Origin: Chloroflexota bacterium
GTDB lineage: Bacteria; Chloroflexota; Anaerolineae; Aggregatilineales; UBA3940
Direction of reading: 5' to 3'
Assembly (NCBI GenBank): GCA_010092885.1
Contig: JAADYX010000255.1
Coordinates: 1 to 38,785, forward strand
DNA length: 38,785 bases
In this document: positions 1 to 8,158 of the stretch, piece by piece
Numbering within the stretch: position 1 is the stretch's first letter
Layout: every line of letters begins with the position of its first letter
The notes under the pieces: model-generated
The model's database searches: none
The model's input: only the letters and a program-made list of their open reading frames with translations
Told to the model about the DNA's origin: nothing
Program-made: the position numbers and the translations under genes

Positions 1-401
1 ACCAGATGCTGCGCGGCCCGGACCCGGGCACAGCGCTGATACTGGCTTCAACGCTGGTTCGCATGGATGACGAACTCTGGCACGTTGTTGAAACAGCACC
101 TTACCGGCAGCGTGAGGAATTGGCGAACACAGGTTGGGTGCGCCACACACTGGAGTCAGTGGTCTGGGCACTGACCACCACGGACTCGTTTGAGGAGGCG
201 GTTGTTCAGGCCGTCAACCTCGGTGGGGATGCCGATACATCTGGCTCTGTCGCTGGGGCGATGGCAGGCGCCTATTACGGTCTCAGTGGCATTCCACAGC
301 GCTGGCAGGATGCACTGCGCGGCGAATGGCCGTTAGGCAGCGGACGCATCTGGCAGGTTAACGACTTTATCGCGCTGGCCGACCGGCTCAGCGACTCGTG
401 A
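1..401 (+). CDS. ADP-ribosylglycohydrolase family protein (5' end outside window)
   Basis: Only the C-terminal part is present; the reading frame is open from the window edge and stops with TGA at 399-401. The fragment carries the motif N-L-G-G-D-A-D-T-S-G followed by A-G-A-M-A-G-A-Y-Y-G. This is the C-terminal metal-binding and active-site signature of the DraG/ADP-ribosylglycohydrolase (MacroD-unrelated) all-helical fold, in which the acidic residues bind two magnesium ions. Such enzymes remove ADP-ribose from proteins, nucleic acids or small molecules. The substrate here cannot be read from the fragment. The gene ends 14 bases before hisH and on the same strand, so it may be the upstream member of the histidine operon, but no functional link to histidine synthesis is evident. 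Confidence 0.85.
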   Translation, partial: QMLRGPDPGTALILASTLVRMDDELWHVVETAPYRQREELANTGWVRHTLESVVWALTTTDSFEEAVVQAVNLGGDADTSGSVAGAMAGAYYGLSGIPQRWQDALRGEWPLGSGRIWQVNDFIALADRLSDS

Positions 402-415
402 GTATTGGAGGAGAT

Positions 416-1018
416 ATGATCGCTGTGATCGACTACGGCGCGGGCAATCTGCGAAGCGTGGTAAACACCTTTACCCACCTTGGGGCCGACCCCGCTGTCA
501 CGGACAATCCGGCGGAGCTGGCGCGTGCCAGCAAGATCGTGCTGCCCGGTGTGGGAGCATTCGGTGCAGGCATGCAGGCGCTGCGCGCCGGGGGTTTTGA
601 GGAACCCATTAAGGAGGCGGTGCATATGGGAACGCCTCTATTGGGCATCTGTTTGGGGTTGCAGTATCTGTTTGAGGAAAGCGATGAGATGGGTCTCCAT
701 AAAGGGCTGGGCCTGCTGCCTGGCCGGGTGACGCGCTTCCCGGAAAGCGGCATCAAGATACCCCATATGGGCTGGAACCAGCTCGATATGCGCCGCCAGA
801 GTCCGATCACGGACGGGGTTCCAGAAGGGGGCTATGCGTATTTTGTGCATTCCTACTATGTGCAGGCTGCCGAGGCCTCGGACATCATCGCAACGACGTG
901 CTACGGTATTGATTTTGTTTCGATTGCCGGTCGGGACAACGTCTTTGGGGTGCAGTTTCATCCAGAGAAGAGCCAGGGTGTGGGCATGCGTATCATCCAG
1001 AACTTCATCGAACTATGA
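416..1018 (+). CDS. hisH: Imidazole glycerol phosphate synthase, glutamine amidotransferase subunit HisH
   Basis: A 200-residue class I glutamine amidotransferase. It hydrolyses glutamine and channels ammonia to HisF, which makes imidazole glycerol phosphate and AICAR from PRFAR. The catalytic triad is visible: Cys79 in L-L-G-I-C-L-G-L-Q, and His182 with Glu184 in F-H-P-E-K. The N-terminus I-D-Y-G-A-G-N-L-R-S is typical of HisH. I chose ATG at 416 because a strong Shine-Dalgarno sequence (GGAGG, 407-411) sits just upstream and the family motif begins at residue 4. An in-frame GTG at 398 lies before that site and is unlikely. The stop overlaps hisA by four bases (ATGA), which suggests translational coupling. 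Confidence 0.97.
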   Translation: MIAVIDYGAGNLRSVVNTFTHLGADPAVTDNPAELARASKIVLPGVGAFGAGMQALRAGGFEEPIKEAVHMGTPLLGICLGLQYLFEESDEMGLHKGLGLLPGRVTRFPESGIKIPHMGWNQLDMRRQSPITDGVPEGGYAYFVHSYYVQAAEASDIIATTCYGIDFVSIAGRDNVFGVQFHPEKSQGVGMRIIQNFIEL

Positions 1019-1737
1019 TCATCTATCCCGCGATTGACATTCGTGATGGCAGAGTCGTGCGGCTGTTTCAAGGCGATCCCGCTCAACAAACCGTACATGC
1101 CGACGATCCGGCGGCCACAGCAGCACGCTGGGTCGAGGCAGGTGCATCATGGCTGCATGTGGTCAATCTGGATGGGGCCTTGGGTGAGGCCAACCCTATC
1201 ACCGAACTGCTGGGTGAAATCGCCGCGCTGGGAGTGCCGGTTCAGTTTGGCGGTGGGCTGCGTTCAGCTGAACATGTTGAGCATGCGCTCAACGCCGGTG
1301 CAGCGCGTGTTGTTATTGGGACGTTGGCGGTCAGGCAGCCGGAAGCCGTCGCCGAACTCATCGCCGCTCACGGTCCGGATGCGATCGCTGTGGCCCTCGA
1401 TGCCCGTGATGGCCGGATCGCGACCGAAGGTTGGCAGAACACCAGTGAGGCAACTCCTGTCGAACTGGGCGGGTACTTCGCACAGGCTGGATTGGTGCAT
1501 GCACTGTACACCGATATCAGCCGGGACGGTGCACTGACCGGGGTCAATGTGCAGGCAACGGTTGATATCGCTGAGCAGACGGGTTTACGGGTGATCGCCT
1601 CGGGTGGGGTGGCCTCCCTGCAGGATATCCACGCGCTGCGGCAGGCTGGTGTTGCCGGTGTTGTGATTGGGAAGGCACTCTACACCGGGGCGTTTACGCT
1701 TCAACAGGCCCTTGCGGCGGCGGGAGAAACAGCATGA
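1015..1737 (+). CDS. hisA: ProFAR isomerase HisA
   Basis: A 240-residue TIM barrel that performs the Amadori isomerisation of ProFAR to PRFAR, the step before HisHF. The general acid/base pair is visible: Asp8 in Y-P-A-I-D-I-R-D-G and Asp129 in A-V-A-L-D-A-R-D-G. The phosphate-binding glycines lie in Q-F-G-G-G-L-R and I-A-S-G-G-V. The length is normal for the family (about 240). It could in principle be the dual HisA/TrpF enzyme PriA, but no sign of that was identified and HisA is the default call. The start ATG overlaps the hisH stop and the stop overlaps the next start, each as ATGA. Confidence 0.96.
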   Translation: MIIYPAIDIRDGRVVRLFQGDPAQQTVHADDPAATAARWVEAGASWLHVVNLDGALGEANPITELLGEIAALGVPVQFGGGLRSAEHVEHALNAGAARVVIGTLAVRQPEAVAELIAAHGPDAIAVALDARDGRIATEGWQNTSEATPVELGGYFAQAGLVHALYTDISRDGALTGVNVQATVDIAEQTGLRVIASGGVASLQDIHALRQAGVAGVVIGKALYTGAFTLQQALAAAGETA

Positions 1738-3047
1738 TCGCACCACAGGAGCTGATGCAGACTCTCATACGGCTGGATACCACTAACCCACCCGGCAACG
1801 AGATCCTCTGCATCCAGTACATTGACAGCTTGTTGAACGAGGCGGGCATCAGCACGACCATTCTGGCTCGTGACCCCAACCGCCCAAACCTCATTGCCCG
1901 GCTGACCGGGCGCGGGGATGCGCCACCGCTTTTGCTTTATGGCCATGTGGATGTGGTCACAACGGTGGATCAAGAATGGACATATCCGCCTTTTGAAGCA
2001 CGCGAGGTTGACGGGTTCATCTGGGGGCGCGGCACCCTCGACATGAAAGGGCCGCTCACCATGCTGATTGCAGCCTTCCTGAAGGCAGCTCGGATCGATC
2101 TGCCCGGCAATGTGATCCTGTGTGTGGTCAGCGATGAGGAAGCAGGCGGCAACTACGGAGCCCGTTTCCTGGTGGAACAGCACCCAGAACAGTTCGATGG
2201 TGTCCGTTTCGCACTGGGTGAGTTCGGTGGGTTCACGTTGTATTTCAACGGGGGCCGCTTCTACCCGATCATGATCGGCGAGAAGCTTTCCTGCGCGACA
2301 CGTGCAACCCTCCGCGGTACAGGGGGGCATGCTGCTTTCCCTGTACGCGGCAGCGCCATGGGTGATCTGGGTCGTGTGCTGGATGTGCTGGATCGCAAAC
2401 GCCTTCCCGTCCATGTGACGCCGTACACACGCATCATGCTTGAGGCGCTCGCCGCTGAACTCAGCTTCCCGGCGAATGCGATGATGCGCGGCCTTCTCAA
2501 CCCGATGCTGACCGATCGCATCCTCGACCTGTTGGGTGAGAGCGGCATGCTGTTTGACAATTTGCTGCACAATACCGTCAGCCCGACGATGGTTCGGGCC
2601 AGCGAGGTGATCAATGTAATCCCCGGGGTTGTGGAGGTGGGGCTTGATATCCGCTTGCTGCCTGGTTTCAAGCCAGACGACGCGTACAGGGAGATCCGTG
2701 CGCTGCTGCCAAAGGGATTGGATATCGAGTTTGAAGTAGTAGAGCACGCGCCCGGGCCGGACAAGCCGGATATGGGACTGTACAATACACTCGCTGACAT
2801 CATGCGAAACGCCGATCCAGAAGGTGTGCCAGTCCCCTATATGGTAGGCGGCGTGACGGATGCCAGGTTCTTCTCACAGTTGGGCATTCAAACATATGGA
2901 TTCACGCCCATGCAGCTGCCACCCGATGTCAACCTCGCGCGCGCTATTCATGCCGCTGACGAACGTATTCCTGTGGGTGCTGTCGAATTCGGAACCGAAC
3001 GCGTTTTCGAGGCCTTGCAGCGTTTTGGAGAAGCCAATGCTTGCTAA
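1734..3047 (+). CDS. M20 family metallopeptidase/deacylase (ArgE/DapE-like)
   Basis: A 437-residue zinc amidohydrolase of the M20 (ArgE/DapE/carboxypeptidase G2) family. The two-metal site is complete: His71 and Asp73 in Y-G-H-V-D-V-V, bridging Asp103 in G-T-L-D-M-K-G, Glu135-Glu136 in S-D-E-E-A-G-G, Glu163, and a C-terminal His406 in H-A-A-D-E-R-I. A dimerisation (lid) domain fits the middle. Family members remove acyl groups from N-acyl amino acids or cleave dipeptides. The substrate cannot be assigned, and ArgE, DapE and a broad aminoacylase are all possible. It is wedged between hisA and hisF, with a 4-base overlap upstream and an 11-base overlap into hisF. It is therefore co-translated with histidine genes although it is not a known histidine enzyme. 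Confidence 0.9.
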   Translation: MIAPQELMQTLIRLDTTNPPGNEILCIQYIDSLLNEAGISTTILARDPNRPNLIARLTGRGDAPPLLLYGHVDVVTTVDQEWTYPPFEAREVDGFIWGRGTLDMKGPLTMLIAAFLKAARIDLPGNVILCVVSDEEAGGNYGARFLVEQHPEQFDGVRFALGEFGGFTLYFNGGRFYPIMIGEKLSCATRATLRGTGGHAAFPVRGSAMGDLGRVLDVLDRKRLPVHVTPYTRIMLEALAAELSFPANAMMRGLLNPMLTDRILDLLGESGMLFDNLLHNTVSPTMVRASEVINVIPGVVEVGLDIRLLPGFKPDDAYREIRALLPKGLDIEFEVVEHAPGPDKPDMGLYNTLADIMRNADPEGVPVPYMVGGVTDARFFSQLGIQTYGFTPMQLPPDVNLARAIHAADERIPVGAVEFGTERVFEALQRFGEANAC

Positions 3048-3813
3048 ACGCATTATCCCCTGTTTGGATGTACACAACGGGCGCACCGTGAAGGGTATCA
3101 ATTTCGTTGATATCCGTGATGCCGGCGATCCGGTTGAACATGCCATGTACTACGATCAGCACGGTGCCGACGAACTGATCTTTCTGGATATCAGCGCAAC
3201 CCATGAGGGGCGCGCAACCACGCTGGATATGGTCCGGCAGGTCGCTGACTCGATCTTCATCCCATTCGGAGTGGGCGGGGGCATTCGCTCCGTGGACGAT
3301 ATGCGCCAGACGTTGCTGGCCGGTGCCGACAAGACCGCGATCAACAGTGCGGCTGTTCGTGATCCGGGTCTGATCACGGAGGGGGCGACCAGATTCGGCA
3401 GCCAGTGTATTGTGGTGGCCATTGATGCCCGCTGGAATGACTCCTTCTGGGAGGTGGTTATCAGCGGTGGGCGTACACCTACCGGCAAAGATGCAACTGT
3501 CTGGGCCAAAGAAGCCGCAGATCGCGGTGCGGGAGAGATCCTATTGACCAGCATGGACCGCGATGGCACGAAAGCCGGATATGATATCCCGCTGACCAAG
3601 GCTATTGCCGGGGCCGTGAATATCCCCGTGATTGCCTCGGGCGGCGCGGGTGAAAAGGCACACTTCCGCGAGGCGTTGACCACTGCCAACGCCGATGCTG
3701 CATTGGCGGCGAGCCTGTTTCACTTCAGGGAGCTGTCCATCGCGGAAGTGAAGGATTATCTCAGCGCTGAGGGGGTGCCTGTGCGACCGATGCAGGAGGT
3801 TCACCTTGATTGA
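3037..3813 (+). CDS. hisF: Imidazole glycerol phosphate synthase cyclase subunit HisF
   Basis: A 258-residue TIM barrel and the partner of HisH. It uses ammonia from HisH to convert PRFAR to imidazole glycerol phosphate and AICAR. The catalytic aspartates are Asp11 (R-I-I-P-C-L-D-V) and Asp130 (V-V-A-I-D-A-R). The start ATG at 3037 has GGAG at 3027-3030 and begins with the family-conserved M-L-A-K-R-I-I-P. The frame stays open further upstream, but that part lies inside the M20 gene and carries no family sequence. The start lies inside the last codons of the peptidase gene. The AGGAGG site for hisI (3794-3799) lies within the 3' end of this gene. Confidence 0.97.
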   Translation: MLAKRIIPCLDVHNGRTVKGINFVDIRDAGDPVEHAMYYDQHGADELIFLDISATHEGRATTLDMVRQVADSIFIPFGVGGGIRSVDDMRQTLLAGADKTAINSAAVRDPGLITEGATRFGSQCIVVAIDARWNDSFWEVVISGGRTPTGKDATVWAKEAADRGAGEILLTSMDRDGTKAGYDIPLTKAIAGAVNIPVIASGGAGEKAHFREALTTANADAALAASLFHFRELSIAEVKDYLSAEGVPVRPMQEVHLD

Positions 3814-4129
3814 GATCAAATGGGATGCGCGCGGGCTCGTCCCGACCGTGGTGCAGGATGCCCACACACATCAGGTGCTGATGGTCGCTTACATGAACGC
3901 CGAGGCCCTCCGATTGACCAAAGAAACCGGCGAGGCGCACTTCTGGAGCCGGAGCCGCGAGGAGCTGTGGCATAAGGGTGCAACCAGCGGCAACATACAG
4001 CGCGTGGTCGAAATCCGTGTGGACTGCGATGAGGATACCCTCTTGCTGTTGGTCGAGCCGGACGGACCTGCCTGCCATACGGGTGAGGTCTCCTGTTTCT
4101 ACCGCACAGTTGAGGGAGAACATGTATGA
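3806..4129 (+). CDS. hisI: Phosphoribosyl-AMP cyclohydrolase HisI
   Basis: A 107-residue single-domain enzyme that opens the adenine ring of phosphoribosyl-AMP, the third step of histidine synthesis. The signature core [11 protein letters not shown] is present. So are the metal ligands: the D-C-D-E-D cluster at residues 73-77, Cys90-His91 and Cys97. Translation starts at TTG (3806), which has an ideal AGGAGG at 3794-3799 and gives the family N-terminus. It overlaps hisF by eight bases. HisI and HisE are separate genes here, not the fused HisIE seen in enterobacteria. The stop overlaps the hisE start as ATGA. Confidence 0.96.
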   Translation: MIEIKWDARGLVPTVVQDAHTHQVLMVAYMNAEALRLTKETGEAHFWSRSREELWHKGATSGNIQRVVEIRVDCDEDTLLLLVEPDGPACHTGEVSCFYRTVEGEHV

Positions 4130-4407
4130 ATACCATCGAGATGCTGTTTGCGGTCATCCGGGACAGGCAGACCGATCCGCAGCCTAATTCATATACCAAC
4201 CGGCTGCTTGATGCGGGCGAGGCGAAGATCGTCCAGAAGATCGGTGAAGAGGCCGTCGAGGTGATTATCGCAGCGGGCTATGAGGACAACGACCGGCTGG
4301 TCAACGAAATGGCTGATCTGACCTATCACTGTTTGGTGCTGTTGGCTGCACGCGGCCTCTCACCGGCGGATATTGCTCAAGAACTGGAAAGGCGTCATGC
4401 GGGATGA
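4126..4407 (+). CDS. hisE: Phosphoribosyl-ATP pyrophosphatase HisE
   Basis: A 93-residue all-helical MazG-type pyrophosphatase that removes pyrophosphate from phosphoribosyl-ATP, the second step of histidine synthesis. The magnesium-binding helix motif K-I-G-E-E-A-V-E-V and the second acidic helix (N-E-M-A-D-L-T-Y-H) are both present. The length is normal for stand-alone HisE. It starts inside the hisI stop and its own stop overlaps the purH start, both as ATGA. The order hisI-hisE with coupling suggests the two proteins are made in equal amounts, replacing a fusion. Confidence 0.96.
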   Translation: MNTIEMLFAVIRDRQTDPQPNSYTNRLLDAGEAKIVQKIGEEAVEVIIAAGYEDNDRLVNEMADLTYHCLVLLAARGLSPADIAQELERRHAG

Positions 4408-5900
4408 GGGCTTTACTCAGTGTGTTCGACAAAACCGGTCTGCTCGAGTTTGCTAAAGCCTTGCACGAACAAGGGGTCGATCTGGTTGCCAGCGGTGGCA
4501 CAGGGCGCGTACTGCGCGACGCGGGTCTGTCGGTGACCACGGTCGAGGATCTGACCGGGCTGCCGAGCGTGCTTGGCGGACGGGTCAAGACGCTGCACCC
4601 GGCCATCCACGGCGGAATCCTTGCCCGGGAAGCGGATGCTGATGAGCTGGCAGAGCATGGATGGCAGCCTATTGAGCTGGTGGTGGTGAATCTTTACCCC
4701 TTTGTACAGACCGTCGCTCGGGAAGGGGTTACACAGGCCGAAGCCATTGAACAGATCGACATCGGTGGTGTGGCACTGATCCGGGCGGCTGCCAAGAACT
4801 TCGAACGTGTAACGATTGTCACCAACCCCGAGGACTATGACCAGGTGCTCGCTGAGATCACGGTGGAGGGCAGTACCAGCCAGGGAACACGCCTCGCGCT
4901 GGCCCGAAAAGCCTTCGCACTGACCGCTGCCTATGATGTTGCCATCGCTGACTTTCTTATCGGGCACCAGGAGGGTCTGCCCGAGGCGCTGTCCCTGACC
5001 CTGCCACAGACCATGACCCTGCGCTATGGTGAAAACCCGCATCAGGCTGGTGCGTTGTATGGCCTGCCAGGGGTCGGTCCATTGGGGGGTGAACAGCTAC
5101 AGGGCAAGGCTTTGAGCTACAACAACCTGCTGGATATAGATGCTGCCTGGGCTGCCGCTGAGGACTTCCGCGAACCCGCTGTTGTGATCGTCAAACACCT
5201 CAGCCCGACGGGCATCGCAGTCGGTGACGATCTGCCCCAGGTATTTCAGGCTGCACTCGCCTCTGATCCGGTATCAGCTTTTGGCGGAGTGATCGCCTGC
5301 AACAGGACTGTTGAGGCGGCTATGGTTGAAGCATTCGGCGATCTCTTCATCGAAGGTGTGGCGGCCCCCGATTTCAGTGAGGAGGCGCTGGCTCTGCTTG
5401 CCAAACGCAAGAACTGCCGTGTGCTGCGTATGGCCGATCTGCCCGCGGCTGGTTACGGGCTGCGCTCTGTGCGCGGCGGTGTACTCGCACAGTCCCCAGA
5501 TAGTGACCCCCCTGCCGATTGGCAGGTCGTCACGAAGCGCCAGCCAACCGGCGAGGAGATGCGTGCGATGCGCTTTGCCTGGCAGGCGGTCAAGCATGTG
5601 AAGAGCAATGCTATTGTATTCGCCAAGGGCGAGGCCACTGTTGGCATTGGCGGTGGGCTGCCCAGCCGTGTAGACGCTGTCCGGTTGGCGGCAGCCAAAG
5701 CGGGTGAAAACGCCACAGGGGCGAGCATGGCCTCAGATGCCTTCTTCCCTTTCCCTGATGGGCTCGAAGTCGCGGCGGAGGCTGGCGTGACGGCGGTTGT
5801 GCAGCCAGGCGGCTCGATCCGCGATGAACAGGTCATCACGGCGGCTGACAGGCTCGGGGTGGCCATGTGCTTCACCGGAGTTCGTCACTTCCGTCACTAA
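4404..5900 (+). CDS. purH: Bifunctional AICAR transformylase/IMP cyclohydrolase PurH
   Basis: A 498-residue bifunctional enzyme for the last two steps of purine synthesis. It formylates AICAR with 10-formyl-THF, then closes the ring to IMP. The N-terminal MGS-like cyclohydrolase domain is marked by A-S-G-G-T-G-R and G-R-V-K-T-L-H-P-A-I-H-G-G. The transformylase domain is marked by S-Y-N-N-L-L-D-I-D-A-A-W and the catalytic Lys-His pair in V-K-H-L-S-P-T-G. It is the last gene of the his run. HisHF releases AICAR as by-product, so placing purH here lets the cell return that AICAR to IMP and ATP. No clear terminator follows. A -10-like element begins seven bases after the stop. Confidence 0.96.
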   Translation: MRALLSVFDKTGLLEFAKALHEQGVDLVASGGTGRVLRDAGLSVTTVEDLTGLPSVLGGRVKTLHPAIHGGILAREADADELAEHGWQPIELVVVNLYPFVQTVAREGVTQAEAIEQIDIGGVALIRAAAKNFERVTIVTNPEDYDQVLAEITVEGSTSQGTRLALARKAFALTAAYDVAIADFLIGHQEGLPEALSLTLPQTMTLRYGENPHQAGALYGLPGVGPLGGEQLQGKALSYNNLLDIDAAWAAAEDFREPAVVIVKHLSPTGIAVGDDLPQVFQAALASDPVSAFGGVIACNRTVEAAMVEAFGDLFIEGVAAPDFSEEALALLAKRKNCRVLRMADLPAAGYGLRSVRGGVLAQSPDSDPPADWQVVTKRQPTGEEMRAMRFAWQAVKHVKSNAIVFAKGEATVGIGGGLPSRVDAVRLAAAKAGENATGASMASDAFFPFPDGLEVAAEAGVTAVVQPGGSIRDEQVITAADRLGVAMCFTGVRHFRH

Positions 5901-5906
5901 ACAGGG

Positions 5907-5912
5907 TATAAT
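5907..5912 (+). promoter_or_regulatory. Putative -10 element for the HAD-like gene
   Basis: A perfect TATAAT lies 37 bases before the ATG at 5950, just after the purH stop. No good -35 hexamer lies at 17 bases; a short direct repeat of CGTCACT (5883-5889 and 5892-5898) occupies that place. A start near 5919 would give a leader of about 30 bases. Confidence 0.5.
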
Positions 5913-5949
5913 AGTGATCTCTGCCTGACAACCTGATTGGACTGCCTGT

Positions 5950-7119
5950 ATGGAGAGACACAGCCTCTTCCTATTCGATGTTGATGGCGTCTTGATTTAC
6001 CCGAAGGGCTACAAAGAAGCGCTGATCGCAGCAGTCAACAATGTGGCTGCTCAAATGGATCAGGACCCCATCAACCTGACCTATGAGGAGATCGCCGTAT
6101 TTGAAGCGTGTGGTCTGACCAACGAATGGGAATCGCTTGCGATGTGTGCCGGACTCATGCTGGTGAACGCACTTCAAGCCTATCCCGACCAGATCCGCAA
6201 CACGTTCGCGCTTACTGTGGAGGCCCTGCAGCGGCAGCATATTACACTTAAACGCCCGGACTTTGTAGGGTTCGCACGGCAAGTCAGAGAGAACAACGCT
6301 GAGGGCATGCATCTGGCGCACACGGTGCGGGACATGTTGATCGCCCGGTCACCTTCGCCCGTGCATCCTATCTTGCATGAACTGTTCGACGATGTGTACG
6401 GTATCCATGCCCCGATGACGCGCCTCTTCCAGCACTATACGCTGGGCAGCGAGCGGTTTGAAGAGACCTACGGCACACAATCGGACTTCAAGGTGGCCAG
6501 CTTCCTGCTGCTGCATGATATTCCTCATATCCAATCCGGTGTGCTGGAAGAGTTCCTCAATCGCGACTTTGATGTCTCTATCTACACAACGCGCCCCAGC
6601 CAGCCGCCGGTTGATCTGACCCCTTCGGCGCGTGAACGACTGGATACTGCCAATTACCCGCCTGAGGGGGATCTTGCGGCCGGGCTGCTCGGCGTGTTGG
6701 ATAAAGTTCCGCTGATCGCGGGAGGGCGCATCATGTGGATCGCAGCCCAGCACAAGCGTGATGTGGCTGAATTCCTCAAACCCTCGCCCATACAGGCGCT
6801 TGCGGCTATTGGTGCGGCACTTTCAGCACAGGAGACCGCCGCGTTGGAAGCAGCCGTCGCTTTTTACGATAAGGGTGAAATCAACTGGCCATTGGACCAA
6901 CTGCGTGACCAGCCGACACATATCATTGTCTTTGAAGATTCAGTTGGTGGTATCCGTGCCGTACAGAGCGCGGTGGACCTTCTGCGGAAGGCAGGGCTTG
7001 ATGTGACCGCTCAGAGCATTGGGGTGGCGCCCGAACAGGCCAAGCGCGAAGCATTGGCCGTTGTTGCTGACTATGTGACCGATGACATCAATCTCGCATT
7101 GAGCCCCTACCTGAACTGA
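5950..7119 (+). CDS. HAD-superfamily hydrolase-like protein of unknown function
   Basis: A 389-residue protein that opens with the HAD motif I, F-L-F-D-V-D-G-V-L-I (nucleophile Asp10 and acid/base Asp12), and closes with a motif IV-like stretch F-E-D-S-V-G-G-I-R-A near residues 328-337. Motif II/III candidates are the S/T residues after D-V-S-I-Y-T-T-R-P and a Lys in the middle region. About 180 residues separate motif I from the core of the fold, so the cap or insert is unusually large for a phosphoglycolate-phosphatase-like HAD. The middle contains mostly helical sequence with no family I recognise. The substrate is unknown. It has its own -10 upstream and is separated from the next operon by a T-box leader. 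Confidence 0.75.
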   Translation: MERHSLFLFDVDGVLIYPKGYKEALIAAVNNVAAQMDQDPINLTYEEIAVFEACGLTNEWESLAMCAGLMLVNALQAYPDQIRNTFALTVEALQRQHITLKRPDFVGFARQVRENNAEGMHLAHTVRDMLIARSPSPVHPILHELFDDVYGIHAPMTRLFQHYTLGSERFEETYGTQSDFKVASFLLLHDIPHIQSGVLEEFLNRDFDVSIYTTRPSQPPVDLTPSARERLDTANYPPEGDLAAGLLGVLDKVPLIAGGRIMWIAAQHKRDVAEFLKPSPIQALAAIGAALSAQETAALEAAVAFYDKGEINWPLDQLRDQPTHIIVFEDSVGGIRAVQSAVDLLRKAGLDVTAQSIGVAPEQAKREALAVVADYVTDDINLALSPYLN

Positions 7120-7126
7120 GGTCCTG

Positions 7127-7155
7127 TTGAAAATCGGCGCAATCCGGCCTACAAT
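7127..7155 (+). promoter_or_regulatory. Sigma-70-type promoter of the Ile T-box operon
   Basis: TTGAAA at 7127-7132 and TACAAT at 7150-7155 are separated by exactly 17 bases, one of the best promoter matches in the window. Transcription would start near 7162 and run straight into the T-box leader. Confidence 0.75.
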
Positions 7156-7161
7156 GGGCCT

Positions 7162-7422
7162 ATAGATACCAAAGGCGATGATGGAGCCAGTAGGTGTGGA
7201 GTGCCCATCCCAGCAAACCCGGGTTGATGCGAGCCGGGTATGGTCTCACACACGAAGATCCCTCCGGAGCCGTGCACTGAACGGCAGCCCGCTCAGTAGG
7301 TGCCACCGGGGCTGATACCCCGTTACCAACGACCCAGATAGAGTGCCCGGCCAATGCCGGGAACGAGGGTGGTACCGCGGGACACACATGCTCTCGCCCC
7401 TTGGTGGGGTGCGGGCATTTTT
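7162..7422 (+). promoter_or_regulatory. T-box riboswitch leader, isoleucine (AUC) specifier
   Basis: The 14-base T-box consensus AGGGTGGTACCGCG is present without mismatch at 7366-7379. The stem I loop-E pair is AGTA at 7189-7192 and GAA at 7254-7256. It is followed after one base by ATC (7258-7260), an isoleucine codon in the specifier position. The stem above it pairs GTGTG(G)AG with CTCACAC. The distal stem I has the conserved G-A-T-G...G-A-G-C-C loop. Stem III is CCCGGC-caat-GCCGGG (7346-7361). The antiterminator pairs CGAGGG (7364-7369) with CCCTTG (7398-7403), competing with the terminator. The TGGT bulge fits a tRNA ending in ACCA (A73), as in tRNA-Ile. Uncharged tRNA-Ile should therefore turn on the genes through ileS. 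The leader start is inferred from the promoter. Confidence 0.93.
7389..7422 (+). terminator. Intrinsic terminator of the T-box leader
   Basis: The arms 7389-7400 and 7406-7417 form about 12 pairs, including G-T wobbles and one mismatch, around the loop TTGGT, followed by TTTTT (7418-7422). The 5' arm contains the CCCTTG that the antiterminator would sequester, so the terminator is conditional. Confidence 0.85.
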
Positions 7423-7438
7423 GTTGGAAGGCGAGCTT

Positions 7439-8158
7439 ATGACGGACCTGCTTTATATGACGGACAGCATGCTCAAAACGTTCTCAGCGCAGATCACGGT
7501 GGTGGATGAAGCCGCCGGGGGTGTTGTGTTGGATCGCACGGCCTTTTACCCGGGCGGCGGCGGCCAACCCTATGATATGGGCACGCTCACCGTCGATGGA
7601 ACGCCATTCAGTGTGGAGCGCATCAAACGGATTAACGGCCAGATCGTACATGTGCTGGCCGGTGATCAGCTGCCTTCAGTCGGTGCGCCCGTGGAGGGCA
7701 CTGTGGACTGGGATCGCCGTTACAAGCTTATGCGGACGCATACAGCGCTGCACATCTTATGCGGTGTTGTATGGCGAGACTACGGTGCTCAGGTCACCGG
7801 TGGGAATATGGAACCCCTCAGCGGACGGATGGACTTCGAATTCGAGACCATGCACGCCGATCTCGTTGCGGAGATCGAAGCACACATCAATGCTGAAGTC
7901 GAGGCGGATAGGGACGTACGCGTTGCTATCCTGCCGCGTGAGGAGGCATTCCAGATCCCCGACTTGATACGCACCAAGATCAACCTGCTGCCGGAGCACA
8001 TCACTGAAGTGCGGACCGTGGAGATCGTCGGGCTGGACCTGCAGGCTGACGGCGGCACGCATGTAAGCAGCACAGCGGAAGTCGGCCAGCTGCGTGTGGC
8101 TGACTACAAGAGCAAGGGCAAGATCAACAAGCGCATCTACCTGGAGGTTGAGCCTTAG
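7439..8158 (+). CDS. AlaX-type alanyl-tRNA editing (trans-editing) protein
   Basis: A 239-residue homologue of the AlaRS editing domain and free-standing AlaX proteins, which hydrolyse wrongly charged Ser- or Gly-tRNA-Ala. The first zinc motif H-x3-H is His101/His105 in R-T-H-T-A-L-H-I-L. The P-G-G-G-G-Q-P glycine-rich segment of the AlaX N-terminal barrel is at residues 38-44. The second motif, normally C-G-G-T-H, reads A-D-G-G-T-H: Asp204 replaces Cys and His208 is kept. ATG 7439 has GGAAGG at 7426-7431; longer readings would run through the T-box terminator. It is the first gene of the Ile-controlled operon, ending in a one-base overlap with the next gene. The substrate tRNA is not proven by sequence. 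Confidence 0.88.
   Translation: MTDLLYMTDSMLKTFSAQITVVDEAAGGVVLDRTAFYPGGGGQPYDMGTLTVDGTPFSVERIKRINGQIVHVLAGDQLPSVGAPVEGTVDWDRRYKLMRTHTALHILCGVVWRDYGAQVTGGNMEPLSGRMDFEFETMHADLVAEIEAHINAEVEADRDVRVAILPREEAFQIPDLIRTKINLLPEHITEVRTVEIVGLDLQADGGTHVSSTAEVGQLRVADYKSKGKINKRIYLEVEP

Noticed and set aside
1701-2747. Long minus-strand reading frame opposite the M20 peptidase gene
   Set aside because: It has no recognisable domain, is His/Gln-rich in the way of antisense frames, and lies fully under a well-supported gene.
2860-3036. Upstream extension of hisF
   Set aside because: It lies inside the M20 gene, adds no family sequence, and the ATG at 3037 has its own ribosome-binding site.
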